Part shown: positions 16,051-23,906 of the stretch, piece after piece
Numbering within the stretch: the stretch's first letter is position 1
Layout: every line of letters begins with the position of its first letter
From: a virus
IMG/VR virus record: IMGVR_UViG_3300043464_000171
Coordinates: 1 to 34,623 of that record
Length of the DNA: 34,623 nucleotides
Direction: 5' to 3' (one strand)
The notes under the pieces: model-generated
What the model saw: the letters and a program-made list of their open reading frames with translations, nothing else
Database searches by the model: none
What the model was told of the DNA's origin: nothing
Position numbers and translations under genes: made by a program

Positions 16051-17684
16051 TAAACCATACCCGCCTCAGCACCAATTTGCTGATTTTGCATTACTGCCTC
16101 AGTTTGCCCAGCCATTGACAACATCATTTGCTCTTGCTGTTGCAGCTGTTTCTGCTGCTCCATTAAGAAACCACGCTCGGCAGCGGTATTGCGTATTGCA
16201 CTTGGCACGCCCAGCTTGTCTCCTAACAGATCAATTAAATCCCCAGTCTTAACCGCAAGCAAGCCTTCTGCGCCAAGGGTTTGAGTAATCTGCATAAACT
16301 GCATGATGTTATTGATCTCTTCCATGTTTTGCGCCATGGCCAATGGAGCAACTGGCGCAACCTTGACCTCAAGCCCATTAACCTGGAGTGGTAGATCAAT
16401 CAAACCGCGCTCATCCATAACGCTCAAAATACGAGCAACCAATGGAACCATGGTCTCATTAATCAAGCGGCCAAATGCAGATCCAAGGTTTTGAGCCAAT
16501 TCCTTCATGCGCTCGACAACTTCTGTTGCAGAACGAGCAGACATGTTGTCAGGAGGCAAGCTCTCATCTAGCAATGTGCGCTTAATATTGGCACGCAAGT
16601 CCTGGATAACAATCTGAGATACATTGAAATCCCCAGAACGAGCCAACGGCTTTAGCGATTCGCCTTGTGGGCCTCCATTGCGCGCTACTGGAATAATCGC
16701 ACCTGGTACTAATTTGACCGTCTGGGGATTCAGTACGCCATCATCAGCTGCTGTATATACACCAGAGATAGCCAATGACGCGTTTTTAAGAACAAGCTCA
16801 AGCGTCTTGTTTAAAGTCTTAATGTCTGGCAATGCGGTCAGCAATGGGCCGCGTCCATAGATCTCGCCAGCAATCTTAGAATAACGCGATATTACCCATG
16901 GAGAGCTGTTCATACGGCGATAAACAATCTCCTCTTTGGAGACTTTATCAATCACATGGTAGCACCAGTCACCGCGATCTGTGTCATAAACTGTGGCCTC
17001 TAAAAGCTCAATCTCATCGGTTGGCTTTGCCTCAATGCGCTGCTGCACAACGGTAGAAAATTCTGCATCTTTCCATTGTTGTTTGACGGCCTCTGCTTTC
17101 ATACGCATACGGCGATATATCTTGTCAACCTGACCGTTTGCGCCTTCTTCATACGAAATCAAAAACATTGGTACAGGAATAAAGTTGATTGGCTGGACAT
17201 CATCGCCAGCCAAAATTAACATCCCAGCAGTACCAACTGCAAGATCAAGCAAAAATTCACCGACTGCAATGTCAAAATTAGACTGCTTAATAACGGTAAA
17301 CATCTTTTCCAAGTACATATCAAGCACAAGCTGGGCTTGCTCTCTGCGCTCTTTTGGAATATCTGGGCCAGGCTCTAAACGACACCATTTGCGCTGTGGC
17401 GGGAATATCCCAGACTGCAAACGATTGGCAAAGCGCTGAGTAGAATTAATTGCTGTAGAGTCAAATACTCTTGACATCTTTTTAGCACCCTGAGATTGGC
17501 CTTCCCAATAGCCATATAGTTGGCGTTGTGGCAAAGCAAACTCATAGGCATCGCGATATAAAGACTCAAACTCGTCTTTCTTGCGCTGCGCCACTTCGGC
17601 ACGCTTGATAATATCCTCAACCTTTAAACGGTTGCCTTGATATTTTTGCTTTTTGCCTTCTTTCATTTCGTACATTTGATCCAT
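16050..17684 (-). CDS. portal protein (head-tail connector, T7 gp8 type)
   Basis: This protein has 544 residues from the ATG at 17684, which I prefer over the ATG at 17705 because AGGA lies 6 bases upstream of it and it clears the previous stop. Family features include FESLYRDAYEFALPQRQLY, FANRLQSGIFPPQRKW, SPWVISRYSKIAGEIYGRGP, and LLDESLPPDNMSARSATEV followed by the long helix KELAQNLGSAFGRLINE. The C-terminus is Gln/Met-rich. It forms the dodecameric portal ring through which DNA is packaged by the terminase encoded upstream. Confidence 0.95.
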   Translation of the reverse strand: MDQMYEMKEGKKQKYQGNRLKVEDIIKRAEVAQRKKDEFESLYRDAYEFALPQRQLYGYWEGQSQGAKKMSRVFDSTAINSTQRFANRLQSGIFPPQRKWCRLEPGPDIPKERREQAQLVLDMYLEKMFTVIKQSNFDIAVGEFLLDLAVGTAGMLILAGDDVQPINFIPVPMFLISYEEGANGQVDKIYRRMRMKAEAVKQQWKDAEFSTVVQQRIEAKPTDEIELLEATVYDTDRGDWCYHVIDKVSKEEIVYRRMNSSPWVISRYSKIAGEIYGRGPLLTALPDIKTLNKTLELVLKNASLAISGVYTAADDGVLNPQTVKLVPGAIIPVARNGGPQGESLKPLARSGDFNVSQIVIQDLRANIKRTLLDESLPPDNMSARSATEVVERMKELAQNLGSAFGRLINETMVPLVARILSVMDERGLIDLPLQVNGLEVKVAPVAPLAMAQNMEEINNIMQFMQITQTLGAEGLLAVKTGDLIDLLGDKLGVPSAIRNTAAERGFLMEQQKQLQQQEQMMLSMAGQTEAVMQNQQIGAEAGMV

Positions 17685-17692
17685 AATTTTTC

Positions 17693-18277
17693 CTATTCGT
17701 ACCATTCAATCATTACATGGGCCATATGTGCCTGACCGCTTCTGTTTGTTAATCTAAATAAATAAGTAGTTAAAGGCGATAAAACATACTGAAACGAAAA
17801 CGCAGAAGATCCTGTTGCCTGACCACCAGACCCTCCAGAGAGAAATTCACCAGTTATTGGCGTTCCAGTAGTGGTAACTGTTGGATTAATTAATATTGCG
17901 CTTGAACTTGTGTTTGCCGATGGTCTGTATCGGTTGATGGCTGTAAATGATGTGCCACCAGTTACGGTTGCATTTTCATAAATAGTAAATTCTGCATCGC
18001 CACCACATTTAACATCAAACACTAAATGTGGATATTTGCCTGTAGCCCAAGCAATAGCAATATCAATAGACGCATCGTCAGCCAATTGATTTGCATCACC
18101 GTTTAAAAAATATGCGTAAAACGCTCTGCCCTCATGCAATCTAAGATGGTTTACATCAGCAATTGGAAACGGTTTGTCTGAGCTTGTTAAATAAGATTGG
18201 TTGTCTTTATCTATCCAGGCTGGAGAGAAATTTTGACAATCTGTACCTTGAGATTCGCGGTCAACTGGCCAGGCCAT
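17693..18277 (-). CDS. conserved beta-rich phage protein, unknown function
   Basis: This 194-residue protein (MAWPVDRESQGTDCQNF...) has a C-terminal half rich in beta-forming residues, with DVKCGGDAEFTIYENATVT, FTAINRYRPSAN and TTYLFRLTNRSGQ. I recognise it as a protein conserved in podophages just upstream of the portal gene, but I know no established function. The beta-sandwich appearance would fit a head-surface or fibre-like virion protein. The stop (TAG, 17693-17695) is 8 bases before the preferred portal start. Confidence 0.75.
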   Translation of the reverse strand: MAWPVDRESQGTDCQNFSPAWIDKDNQSYLTSSDKPFPIADVNHLRLHEGRAFYAYFLNGDANQLADDASIDIAIAWATGKYPHLVFDVKCGGDAEFTIYENATVTGGTSFTAINRYRPSANTSSSAILINPTVTTTGTPITGEFLSGGSGGQATGSSAFSFQYVLSPLTTYLFRLTNRSGQAHMAHVMIEWYE

Positions 18278-18279
18278 TA

Positions 18280-18606
18280 TTAATCCTTCTGCATTTTGTA
18301 ACGCTCAAGCATTGATCTGCCTTTGGCTGCAAGTCGAGCTGTTGCAGCAGAAGTTGTCGGTACTGGTTCGCCCCATGCCTTAGCAGCAAGAGCCAAACGA
18401 GTTGGTTCTCCGTTTTCTTTTTTTAACGGCCCAGATGGATTGGTATAAAAACGAGTTAGAAAAGATCCTTTGCGGCGCATCTTTTCTGGTGTGTCAGCGG
18501 CACCCTTAACGCCAGGCTTTAGATCTGCGCCTTCCTTGCGTTTAAAGTATTCTCGGCCATATGCTGTTAAGCCGCCCTCTGGATCGCGAATTTTTTTATC
18601 GCTCAT
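18280..18606 (-). CDS. small basic protein, DUF6321-like
   Basis: This 108-residue, Lys/Arg/Gly-rich protein has the pattern IRDPEGGLTAYGREYFKRKEGADLKPGV, MRRKGSFLTRFYTNP, and PTRLALAAKAWGEPVPTT, ending in ARLAAKGRSMLERYK. I recall this as the DUF6321 family, which is common in podophage late operons near DUF6496 genes. No function is known. The charge suggests it binds nucleic acid or the acidic head interior. Confidence 0.75.
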   Translation of the reverse strand: MSDKKIRDPEGGLTAYGREYFKRKEGADLKPGVKGAADTPEKMRRKGSFLTRFYTNPSGPLKKENGEPTRLALAAKAWGEPVPTTSAATARLAAKGRSMLERYKMQKD

Positions 18607-18758
18607 TTTTGGGCTGCTCGCATATTGTCAACCAGGTTTGGATATGGGCGGCCAGCTTTCTTTGCCATTGCTTTAGCTGCTTTCTTTTGCATTGCTGTCA
18701 ATGACTTTGATTTGCCCAACTCCTTTGGACGATCTTTTTCCCAAACTTCTTTAGTCAT
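18603..18758 (-). CDS. 51-residue basic protein, paralogue of the next upstream gene
   Basis: I take the ATG at 18758 (MTKEVWEKDRPKEL...), which overlaps the upstream stop as ATGACTAA; a longer version from 18824 would overlap that gene heavily. The core SLTAMQKKAAKAMAKKAGRPYPN matches LSAFQMKVARMLAKKNGRSKPN of the gene before it, so the two look like a tandem duplication. It is rich in Lys and Ala and helical. The function is unknown. Confidence 0.7.
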   Translation of the reverse strand: MTKEVWEKDRPKELGKSKSLTAMQKKAAKAMAKKAGRPYPNLVDNMRAAQK

Positions 18759-18942
18759 CAGATTCCTCTTCCTCAAGATATTTTGCTTTTTCAATATCCA
18801 TTTCGTTTGGTTTAGATCTGCCATTTTTTTTGGCCAGCATTCTAGCTACTTTCATTTGAAAAGCGCTTAATTGCTTTGGTTTGCCCATTGGCATATCTTC
18901 TTCTTTTTCATGCTCTTTAGAGATTTCAATTTCTATTTTCAT
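18751..18942 (-). CDS. 63-residue charged protein, tandem paralogue
   Basis: It begins with an acidic, Glu/Lys-alternating N-terminus (MKIEIEISKEHEKEED). A Lys-rich core (KQLSAFQMKVARMLAKKNGR) is similar to the following 51-residue protein, and the tail is acidic (EEEESDD). The ATG overlaps the stop of the preceding DUF6496-like gene (ATGA). An inner start (MPMGKPKQ...) is possible. The function is unknown. Confidence 0.65.
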   Translation of the reverse strand: MKIEIEISKEHEKEEDMPMGKPKQLSAFQMKVARMLAKKNGRSKPNEMDIEKAKYLEEEESDD

Positions 18943-19088
18943 TTTTTGGATGCTCCAGCCTCGCTCATGGCAATGGCCACAGCTTGTTTTTGTGATTTAA
19001 CAACTGGGCCACCTTTGCCAGAATGCAGCTTTCCAGCTTTATATTCGCGCATTACTTTTGCAACCTTCTTTTTCATCTTTGGTTCCAT
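18939..19088 (-). CDS. DUF6496-like 49-residue protein
   Basis: A short minus-strand frame starts at ATG 19088. The sequence contains KVMREYKAGKLHSGKGGPVV and KSQKQAVAIAMSEAGASKK, which matches the compact pattern (K-x-LHSG-x-GG-xVKS-xKQAxAIAxSEA) that I recall as DUF6496. It is widely found in phages and some bacteria without known function. The stop overlaps the next start (ATGA), and it follows 2 bases after the upstream stop, so it is a proper operon member. Confidence 0.75.
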   Translation of the reverse strand: MEPKMKKKVAKVMREYKAGKLHSGKGGPVVKSQKQAVAIAMSEAGASKK

Positions 19089-19090
19089 GT

Positions 19091-19780
19091 TTACCCCTGT
19101 TGTGCAATGGATGTGCCAGCAGACAACATTGGTCTTTGTTGGCCACGCTGTACTGCGCGTAAACGAGCTTTGTTTCTCTCGGCAACTTCACGCTCTGTGT
19201 AATCCTTTTCTCTAGCAAGAGCAGCTTTTTCAGCAGAAATATCAATTGCAGCTGGAGCTGTAGGCGCTTGCTCTTCAAATTTCTCTGTAAATGCACCAGG
19301 ATTTTTCACGCCCTTAGTGACAATCATTCCAACATTGCCAGAAGTTGGTTGCCATTCGTAACCTTCTTTCAATTGGAATCTATTCATCTGACCAATATTG
19401 ATGGCAGCCTCGCCTGGAGCTGGCCCTGGGCCATAATTTTTACCACCGTAATCTACATAATTCCTATTGAAATAATACCCAGCGCCCCACCCAGATCCTT
19501 TTTCAATATTTGTTGCAACGGTTCTTAATGGAGCGTCCTGATAGGCTTTTAACTTTGCCTGGTAATCCGTTAATCTTTGCTGATATGCGGTAGCTCTTTT
19601 CTGATATGGCTCATATAACGCGGTATATTTATCCATCTCAGTTTTAAACGCGGCCTCTTTCTGGCCAATGGCAGCTGTATACCCTTCGGCTGCGCGCTGA
19701 TATTCAGACTGTAAACGAGTTATATCCGCTGTACGGCGAGCAACCCGCTGTTTTTCTGCATAAGATAATCGTCTTGCCAT
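19091..19780 (-). CDS. coiled-coil hypothetical protein of the late operon
   Basis: This 229-residue protein has an N-terminal ~95 residues that form a long Gln/Ala/Tyr-rich heptad pattern (RLQSEYQRAAEGYTAAIGQK, KRATAYQQRLTDYQAKLKAY). A Gly/Tyr/Asn-rich middle (GAGYYFNRNYVDYGGKNYGPG) follows, and then a second charged helix (SAEKAALAREKDYTEREVAE). I do not recognise a family with function. Its position between terminase and portal, and its similarity in style to its neighbour at 19789, suggest a minor virion protein. Confidence 0.7.
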   Translation of the reverse strand: MARRLSYAEKQRVARRTADITRLQSEYQRAAEGYTAAIGQKEAAFKTEMDKYTALYEPYQKRATAYQQRLTDYQAKLKAYQDAPLRTVATNIEKGSGWGAGYYFNRNYVDYGGKNYGPGPAPGEAAINIGQMNRFQLKEGYEWQPTSGNVGMIVTKGVKNPGAFTEKFEEQAPTAPAAIDISAEKAALAREKDYTEREVAERNKARLRAVQRGQQRPMLSAGTSIAQQG

Positions 19781-19788
19781 GTCAGCTC

Positions 19789-20196
19789 CTAATACGCTGT
19801 TCCAGCGCCTAGCATGCTCATATCACCACCAAGGCCAAGCTCTGGGTTTAATCTTGATGTTGACAACAGAGATCTGCCACCGCCGCGGCGTAAAGATTGC
19901 ATGCGAGCTGCCTCTTGTTCACCAAGTCTGCGGCGTTCTGCGTCTAATGTATCTGCTGCTGATTTAGCCTCTGCCTCTAAGCGTGCTTTCTCTTCAGCAT
20001 TCTTAGCAATATCTGTTGCCAAGCGTTGTCTAGCAACATCAGCTTGGGCTTGTTGAGCTTTGATTTGCGCGTCCATTTGTTGGGCGGCGATAGCATTTTG
20101 ACGGCTGGCCTCTTCACGCGCCTGATTAGCCGCGCTGCGTTGTTGTTGTGCTGTGTAGTACGATGCTCCTAATACGGCTAATGCAATAAATGGCAT
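19789..20196 (-). CDS. coiled-coil protein with hydrophobic N-terminus
   Basis: This 135-residue protein starts with a short hydrophobic segment (MPFIALAVLGASYYTAQ) that could be a membrane anchor or signal-like helix. A long uninterrupted Ala/Gln/Glu/Arg helix follows (about residues 17-100), then a Gly/Ser/Leu tail (RRGGGRSLLSTSRLNPELGLGG). It has a good AAAGGAGG site. It follows the terminase gene. The arrangement resembles small internal virion proteins of podophages; the function is not known. Confidence 0.7.
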   Translation of the reverse strand: MPFIALAVLGASYYTAQQQRSAANQAREEASRQNAIAAQQMDAQIKAQQAQADVARQRLATDIAKNAEEKARLEAEAKSAADTLDAERRRLGEQEAARMQSLRRGGGRSLLSTSRLNPELGLGGDMSMLGAGTAY

Positions 20197-20266
20197 GATT
20201 GCCCTCCTTTAATAACATATACCACCAATTGTATTAGTTATTTTGTGACTTGCAATAGACTGTATA

Positions 20267-21823
20267 TCAGTGTGAAAACACATCAAACTCATTATTGGCT
20301 ACAGTTTGGACAACAACTGTACCAGTGTTAAGATTATTCTTTGTCATTCGTTTGTGTTCGCCACCGCCAAGCAAAAGATAACCAAAAGCATCGCCCACAT
20401 GTGAGTGTTCGTTTTTATTTGGCGCATCTCTAAACCGTTCTTGCCCAGATCCGACAGACACACGCTTGAAGTGGTAGCCACCAGACAAAGATTTGCGAAT
20501 CATCTTGCAGCTCGTTGACACCATTAGCCCTGGCTTACCGTTAATCAGGCGCTGCATGGGCGCGGCACCAGCCTCTCGGCGTACCTTAAAGTCGTTTGAT
20601 GGGGTTGGCTGGGCGCGTAATCCAAGAGTCCGCAAATAATCAAATGCGGTTACCTCATAAATCGCATCTCTGGCCATACCAGCTGGATCGCCCCACAGGA
20701 ATACTTGCGCTTTAGGGTATTTCGCGTTGAGGTCTGCCAACAACATGGTGCCAAATCGCTCAAGACCCATGTCAAAGGTGACAATCTCATCCAAAATGAC
20801 CCATCGTCCATTGGGATAACGCTGGCCAACCACAGCTGCTGGGGTTAAACCAAAGTCAAGGCCAACTTGAATTGGTACATTGAGGTCATAAGTTACTTCG
20901 CCAGACATAATGTTGTCATCGTACTCAGGCCAAACTGGTCTACCTTCTTGCACATAGGTGTATTTGCCCTCGGCATAGCACCGAATCCAGTCTAAATTTT
21001 TACCCAGGAGCATTTGTTGGTAATAACCGCCAGGCAAATTGTGTGTATTTTCTGCCTCTGGGTTTAACTTCCACCATTTTCCAGCTGAGAATATGCAATC
21101 GTTGGCCTCTGGGTTTTCTGGCAAATCATCTTTACCAACCTCAACCACGCCTCCAGGTTGTTTAAAAAACTTCCAGGCGTATGGCCCAGTCATTTTTTCT
21201 TTCTCGGCCATGCGATGCCACCAATGGTCATCGTCCATTGGGTTGGTGTCCATCCAAATGCCATGCCATGTTGGGCCACCATCGCGCTTTGTTGGGTATC
21301 GGCCAACGCGGTGTGTAAGGCCATCGATTACAGCCTTTGGTAATTCACGCGCCTCGTTAACCCATGCGCCAGTAAGCTCAAGCGACAACAGCTTACGCAC
21401 ATCTTTTGGTTGATCTAAGGCAAGAAAAATGACTTCGCAATCAATGCCAGCAGCTCCATCCCTACTGGGCAGCCTGATATGGTGCGTGATTGGTGGAGTC
21501 CACAGCATTGGCCCAAAGGTGGCCTCTGGAAAAAGGTCTTGCCAGGTCTTAATTGTGGTAGTCTTTAATTCTGGATAGCTATTGCGTACAATGACAAAAC
21601 GGCTATATCGGACACCATCGATAGGGGATGGCTTTTGCTGTACGGCTCGTATCATTACTTCAGCAGCGCAAGCGTATGACTTGCCAGACCCCACAGGCCC
21701 CATCATTCCACGCACAAAAGCGTTAGATGTTAGAAATTTATAGACAGCTGGGCTTTTAGAAAAATCTAAATTTAACCCTGTATTTGGAATTGTTTTTGAG
21801 CTTGCTTCTTTTGTTTTACTCAC
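20267..21823 (-). CDS. terL: terminase large subunit
   Basis: This 518-residue protein has the ATPase Walker A GPVGSGKS at 42-49. The Walker B-like strand with catalytic Glu is at about 152-160 (GAWVNEARE), and the nuclease domain begins with GLDFGL (Asp323), with further acidic residues at WGDPAG and EHSHVGDAFGYL. It powers DNA translocation into the prohead through the portal and cuts the concatemer. The start is GTG at 21823, with AAGGAG four bases upstream. It is the first gene of the late operon, and its small-subunit partner appears to be elsewhere (23899-24330). Confidence 0.96.
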   Translation of the reverse strand: MSKTKEASSKTIPNTGLNLDFSKSPAVYKFLTSNAFVRGMMGPVGSGKSYACAAEVMIRAVQQKPSPIDGVRYSRFVIVRNSYPELKTTTIKTWQDLFPEATFGPMLWTPPITHHIRLPSRDGAAGIDCEVIFLALDQPKDVRKLLSLELTGAWVNEARELPKAVIDGLTHRVGRYPTKRDGGPTWHGIWMDTNPMDDDHWWHRMAEKEKMTGPYAWKFFKQPGGVVEVGKDDLPENPEANDCIFSAGKWWKLNPEAENTHNLPGGYYQQMLLGKNLDWIRCYAEGKYTYVQEGRPVWPEYDDNIMSGEVTYDLNVPIQVGLDFGLTPAAVVGQRYPNGRWVILDEIVTFDMGLERFGTMLLADLNAKYPKAQVFLWGDPAGMARDAIYEVTAFDYLRTLGLRAQPTPSNDFKVRREAGAAPMQRLINGKPGLMVSTSCKMIRKSLSGGYHFKRVSVGSGQERFRDAPNKNEHSHVGDAFGYLLLGGGEHKRMTKNNLNTGTVVVQTVANNEFDVFSH

Positions 21824-21842
21824 ACAGCTCCTTTTGCGTATT

Positions 21843-21890
21843 TTGTATTTTCACATTTTTATTGTATAACAATGACTTATGTATAGACAA
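21843..21890. promoter_or_regulatory. divergent promoters of terL and the phosphoesterase gene
   Basis: This is the 81-base divergent gap. For the minus strand (late operon) TTGTCT (21890-21885) and TACAAT (21866-21861) are spaced by 18. For the plus strand TTGTAT (21843-21848) and TATAAC (21865-21870) are spaced by 16. The -10 elements overlap, so the two promoters should compete. Assignment is by consensus only. Confidence 0.5.
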
Positions 21891-21904
21891 ACATAAGGCG
21901 CACC

Positions 21905-23014
21905 ATGGGAATGAATCCAATATCGGATGAGCAGTGTATTGAGGTTGTCAACGCATTTCGTAAACATATCCAGCTTAAAGATGCCGCAAACTCCCTCGGC
22001 TTACACATCAACACCTTTCGCAATCGACTCAGCCAGGCGGTAAAAAAAGGATACATTAGCGAGCAAGAGCGCTATCGCAACTCACTCCATGTCAAAGGCT
22101 TAACTCCTGAGACCAATACCATCACAATCCACCCCATGCTTGAAACCCAAGTTTTACCAGATGAGGACATTGATGTCGAGGATTTGGTAGAGCATCGCAT
22201 CAAGCAATACGAGAAAAAGTATCAGGCAAACGAGGCTAGGCGTTGCATCAAAATTAAGGTTAAGACCAAAGGGCCAGTAGGAATATTCTGGTTTGGCGAT
22301 CCGCATGTGGATGACGATGGTACTGACCTTGCTGCATTGCGTGACCACACCGAGATTTGCCGCACCACAGAGGCCATGTTTGCGGCCAATGTGGGCGATA
22401 CTACAAACAACTGGGTAGGGCGCCTGGCTAGGCTCTACGCCCAGCAAGGCACTACCGCTAAACAGGCATGGATGTTGGCCGAGTGGTTTGTTAAGCGTTG
22501 CCCATGGCTCGTAATGATTGGTGGTAATCATGACCTATGGAGTGGAGCTGGTGACCCATTGAACTGGATTGCGCGAGGCCAGACCTATATTCACTCAGCC
22601 AGTGAGGCTAGGTTTGCCCTTGTGTTTCCCAATGGGCGCGAGGTAATCGTCAACTCTCGACATGACTTCTCAGGCAACAGCCAGTGGAACCCATCTCATG
22701 GCGTAATGAAAGCAGTACAGCTCGGATCGCGTGACCACATCTCAATCGCTGGCCATAAGCATGTCTCAGGATATGGCGTAATCAAGGATTCTGGCACTGG
22801 CCGCATCTGCCATGCCATCCAAGTTGGCTCTTACAAGATGATGGATCGCTTTGCCCAGGAGAAAGGCTTTAGAGACCAGATGATCGCGCCCTGTGCGCTG
22901 ACCATCATTGACCCTGAGTTGCCTGACACCAATCCAGATATGATTAAAGTATTCTGGAATCCAGAAGAGGGTAGAGATTATTTGAATTACAAGCGTTCAA
23001 AACTAGAGGAATGA
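21905..23014 (+). CDS. calcineurin-like metallophosphoesterase with N-terminal HTH
   Basis: This 369-residue protein has at residues about 10-50 a helix-turn-helix-like segment (LKDAANSLGLHINTFRNRLSQ). The catalytic domain shows all metal-binding motifs in order: GDPH 131-134, GD 164-165 (VGDTTNNW), GNHD 207-210, a His at 253 (SRHDF) and GHKH 283-286. Such enzymes hydrolyse phosphodiesters, for example nucleotides or DNA ends. Fusion to a DNA-binding region suggests a nucleic acid substrate. AAGG lies 6 bases before ATG 21905. It overlaps the SprT-like gene by ATGA, and both are divergent from terL. Confidence 0.88.
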   Translation: MGMNPISDEQCIEVVNAFRKHIQLKDAANSLGLHINTFRNRLSQAVKKGYISEQERYRNSLHVKGLTPETNTITIHPMLETQVLPDEDIDVEDLVEHRIKQYEKKYQANEARRCIKIKVKTKGPVGIFWFGDPHVDDDGTDLAALRDHTEICRTTEAMFAANVGDTTNNWVGRLARLYAQQGTTAKQAWMLAEWFVKRCPWLVMIGGNHDLWSGAGDPLNWIARGQTYIHSASEARFALVFPNGREVIVNSRHDFSGNSQWNPSHGVMKAVQLGSRDHISIAGHKHVSGYGVIKDSGTGRICHAIQVGSYKMMDRFAQEKGFRDQMIAPCALTIIDPELPDTNPDMIKVFWNPEEGRDYLNYKRSKLEE

Positions 23015-23364
23015 CATTAACGCCTGATATTGTCCGAAATCTGTATGCAACGCTCTACTGTTGCAAGCCATTTGCCAACTGGACTATGCCTCTGCCAGAA
23101 GAAATCGACTTTCAGATTACCCATGATCCAGAGGTGATGGGTACTTATCTCTACGATACTGGCGGGGATTACGAACACACCATTACCATCTCAGCGGCCA
23201 GGTGCGGGTTCTTTGATACAGTTGTCAGAACCCTTGCCCATGAGTGTGTTCACATGAGCTTTTATCGCAGAAAAGGGGATAAATGGCTACACCATGGCAA
23301 GGAGTTTCGCTCCCGCTGTTACCGCGTGGGCCAAGAGCTTGGATTTGATCCTTTGGAGCTTTAA
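23011..23364 (+). CDS. SprT-like zinc metalloprotease
   Basis: This 117-residue protein has the zinc-protease motif HECVH at 77-81 (TLAHECVHMSFYRR) and a downstream His-containing segment HHGKEFRSRC that supplies the third ligand, as in SprT/Spartan-type proteins. It is a minimal domain without a C-terminal zinc ribbon. SprT relatives degrade proteins bound or crosslinked to DNA in eukaryotes; phage roles are not established. Its start overlaps the phosphoesterase stop (ATGA), so the two are co-expressed and perhaps act together. Confidence 0.85.
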   Translation: MTLTPDIVRNLYATLYCCKPFANWTMPLPEEIDFQITHDPEVMGTYLYDTGGDYEHTITISAARCGFFDTVVRTLAHECVHMSFYRRKGDKWLHHGKEFRSRCYRVGQELGFDPLEL

Positions 23365-23399
23365 GTTATACAAAAGTTATATTTAATGACTCATAAGTT

Positions 23400-23422
23400 T
23401 TACATTAACCGCTTTTATGTAA
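23400..23422. terminator. weak bidirectional hairpin at convergent gene ends
   Basis: TTACAT and ATGTAA form a 6-bp inverted repeat with an 11-base AT-rich loop in the gap between the SprT-like gene (ends 23364) and the 27-residue minus gene (ends 23436). It could be a weak terminator for either strand. No long T-run follows. Confidence 0.3.
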
Positions 23423-23435
23423 CAAATATGAATCA

Positions 23436-23519
23436 TTAGTCTTTATAGGTTAACCAGACAGCAAAGACTACCAAACCCATTATCAACACCCCAAAGAGCA
23501 TTGCCTCATTGTTACTCAT
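23436..23519 (-). CDS. 27-residue single-span membrane peptide
   Basis: A very short frame from ATG 23519: MSNNEAMLFG, then a hydrophobic stretch VLIMGLVVFAVWL, then TYKD and stop. The start overlaps the stop of the upstream gene as TGATG, which indicates translational coupling and supports a real gene. One transmembrane helix would take up nearly the whole peptide. It is the last gene of the early minus operon. The function is unknown. Confidence 0.6.
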   Translation of the reverse strand: MSNNEAMLFGVLIMGLVVFAVWLTYKD

Positions 23520-23734
23520 CAGTCACCCGCCCATCGCACGCCAGATCGACCCATGCGGGCGTTATACAACGCCTCATCCCGATTAGCCGCATCGAGGTAG
23601 TCTTTCAAGGTCTGTTGCAAGATACGCTCTTGTGCCTTGCATTTGTGGATTGCATCAATCTCTAGGGTTTGATTGCAGTATTCGCAAGTATGCCGTTTTG
23701 CGTTTTCCAAATCATCACTGGTGTATGTTGTCAT
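23519..23734 (-). CDS. small protein with zinc-binding-like Cys/His pattern
   Basis: This 71-residue protein contains RHTCEYCNQTLEIDAIHKC, that is Cys-x2-Cys and then His-x-Cys about 10 residues later, a plausible zinc knuckle. A helical C-terminal half follows (LQQTLKDYLDAANRDEAL). The start overlaps the upstream gene by about 20 bases. No family is recognised. A DNA- or protein-binding role is possible. Confidence 0.65.
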   Translation of the reverse strand: MTTYTSDDLENAKRHTCEYCNQTLEIDAIHKCKAQERILQQTLKDYLDAANRDEALYNARMGRSGVRWAGD

Positions 23735-23906
23735 GTTTTTTAGCCTCGTTAATAATTTTATGGATTACAAAGTTTTCTTCTTTTTCGCGAATTAGCGCTC
23801 GCCATAAACCCCAAATCTTGAAAGCAAACAAAATCGCAAACAAAGTCCACCACTCCGATCCAGCGCCACCCTCATACAGCAGATACGCCACCAATAACTC
23901 AATCAT
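23715..23906 (-). CDS. 63-residue membrane protein
   Basis: I prefer ATG 23906 (MIELLVAYLLYEGG...), which overlaps the upstream stop as ATGATTGA; an earlier start at 23963 would lie far inside that gene. The sequence has hydrophobic stretches ELLVAYLLY and WWTLFAILFAFKIWGLWRAL separated by Gly-rich residues, then a charged helical tail (IREKEENFVIHK). One or two membrane helices are likely. The function is unknown. Confidence 0.6.
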   Translation of the reverse strand: MIELLVAYLLYEGGAGSEWWTLFAILFAFKIWGLWRALIREKEENFVIHKIINEAKKHDNIHQ

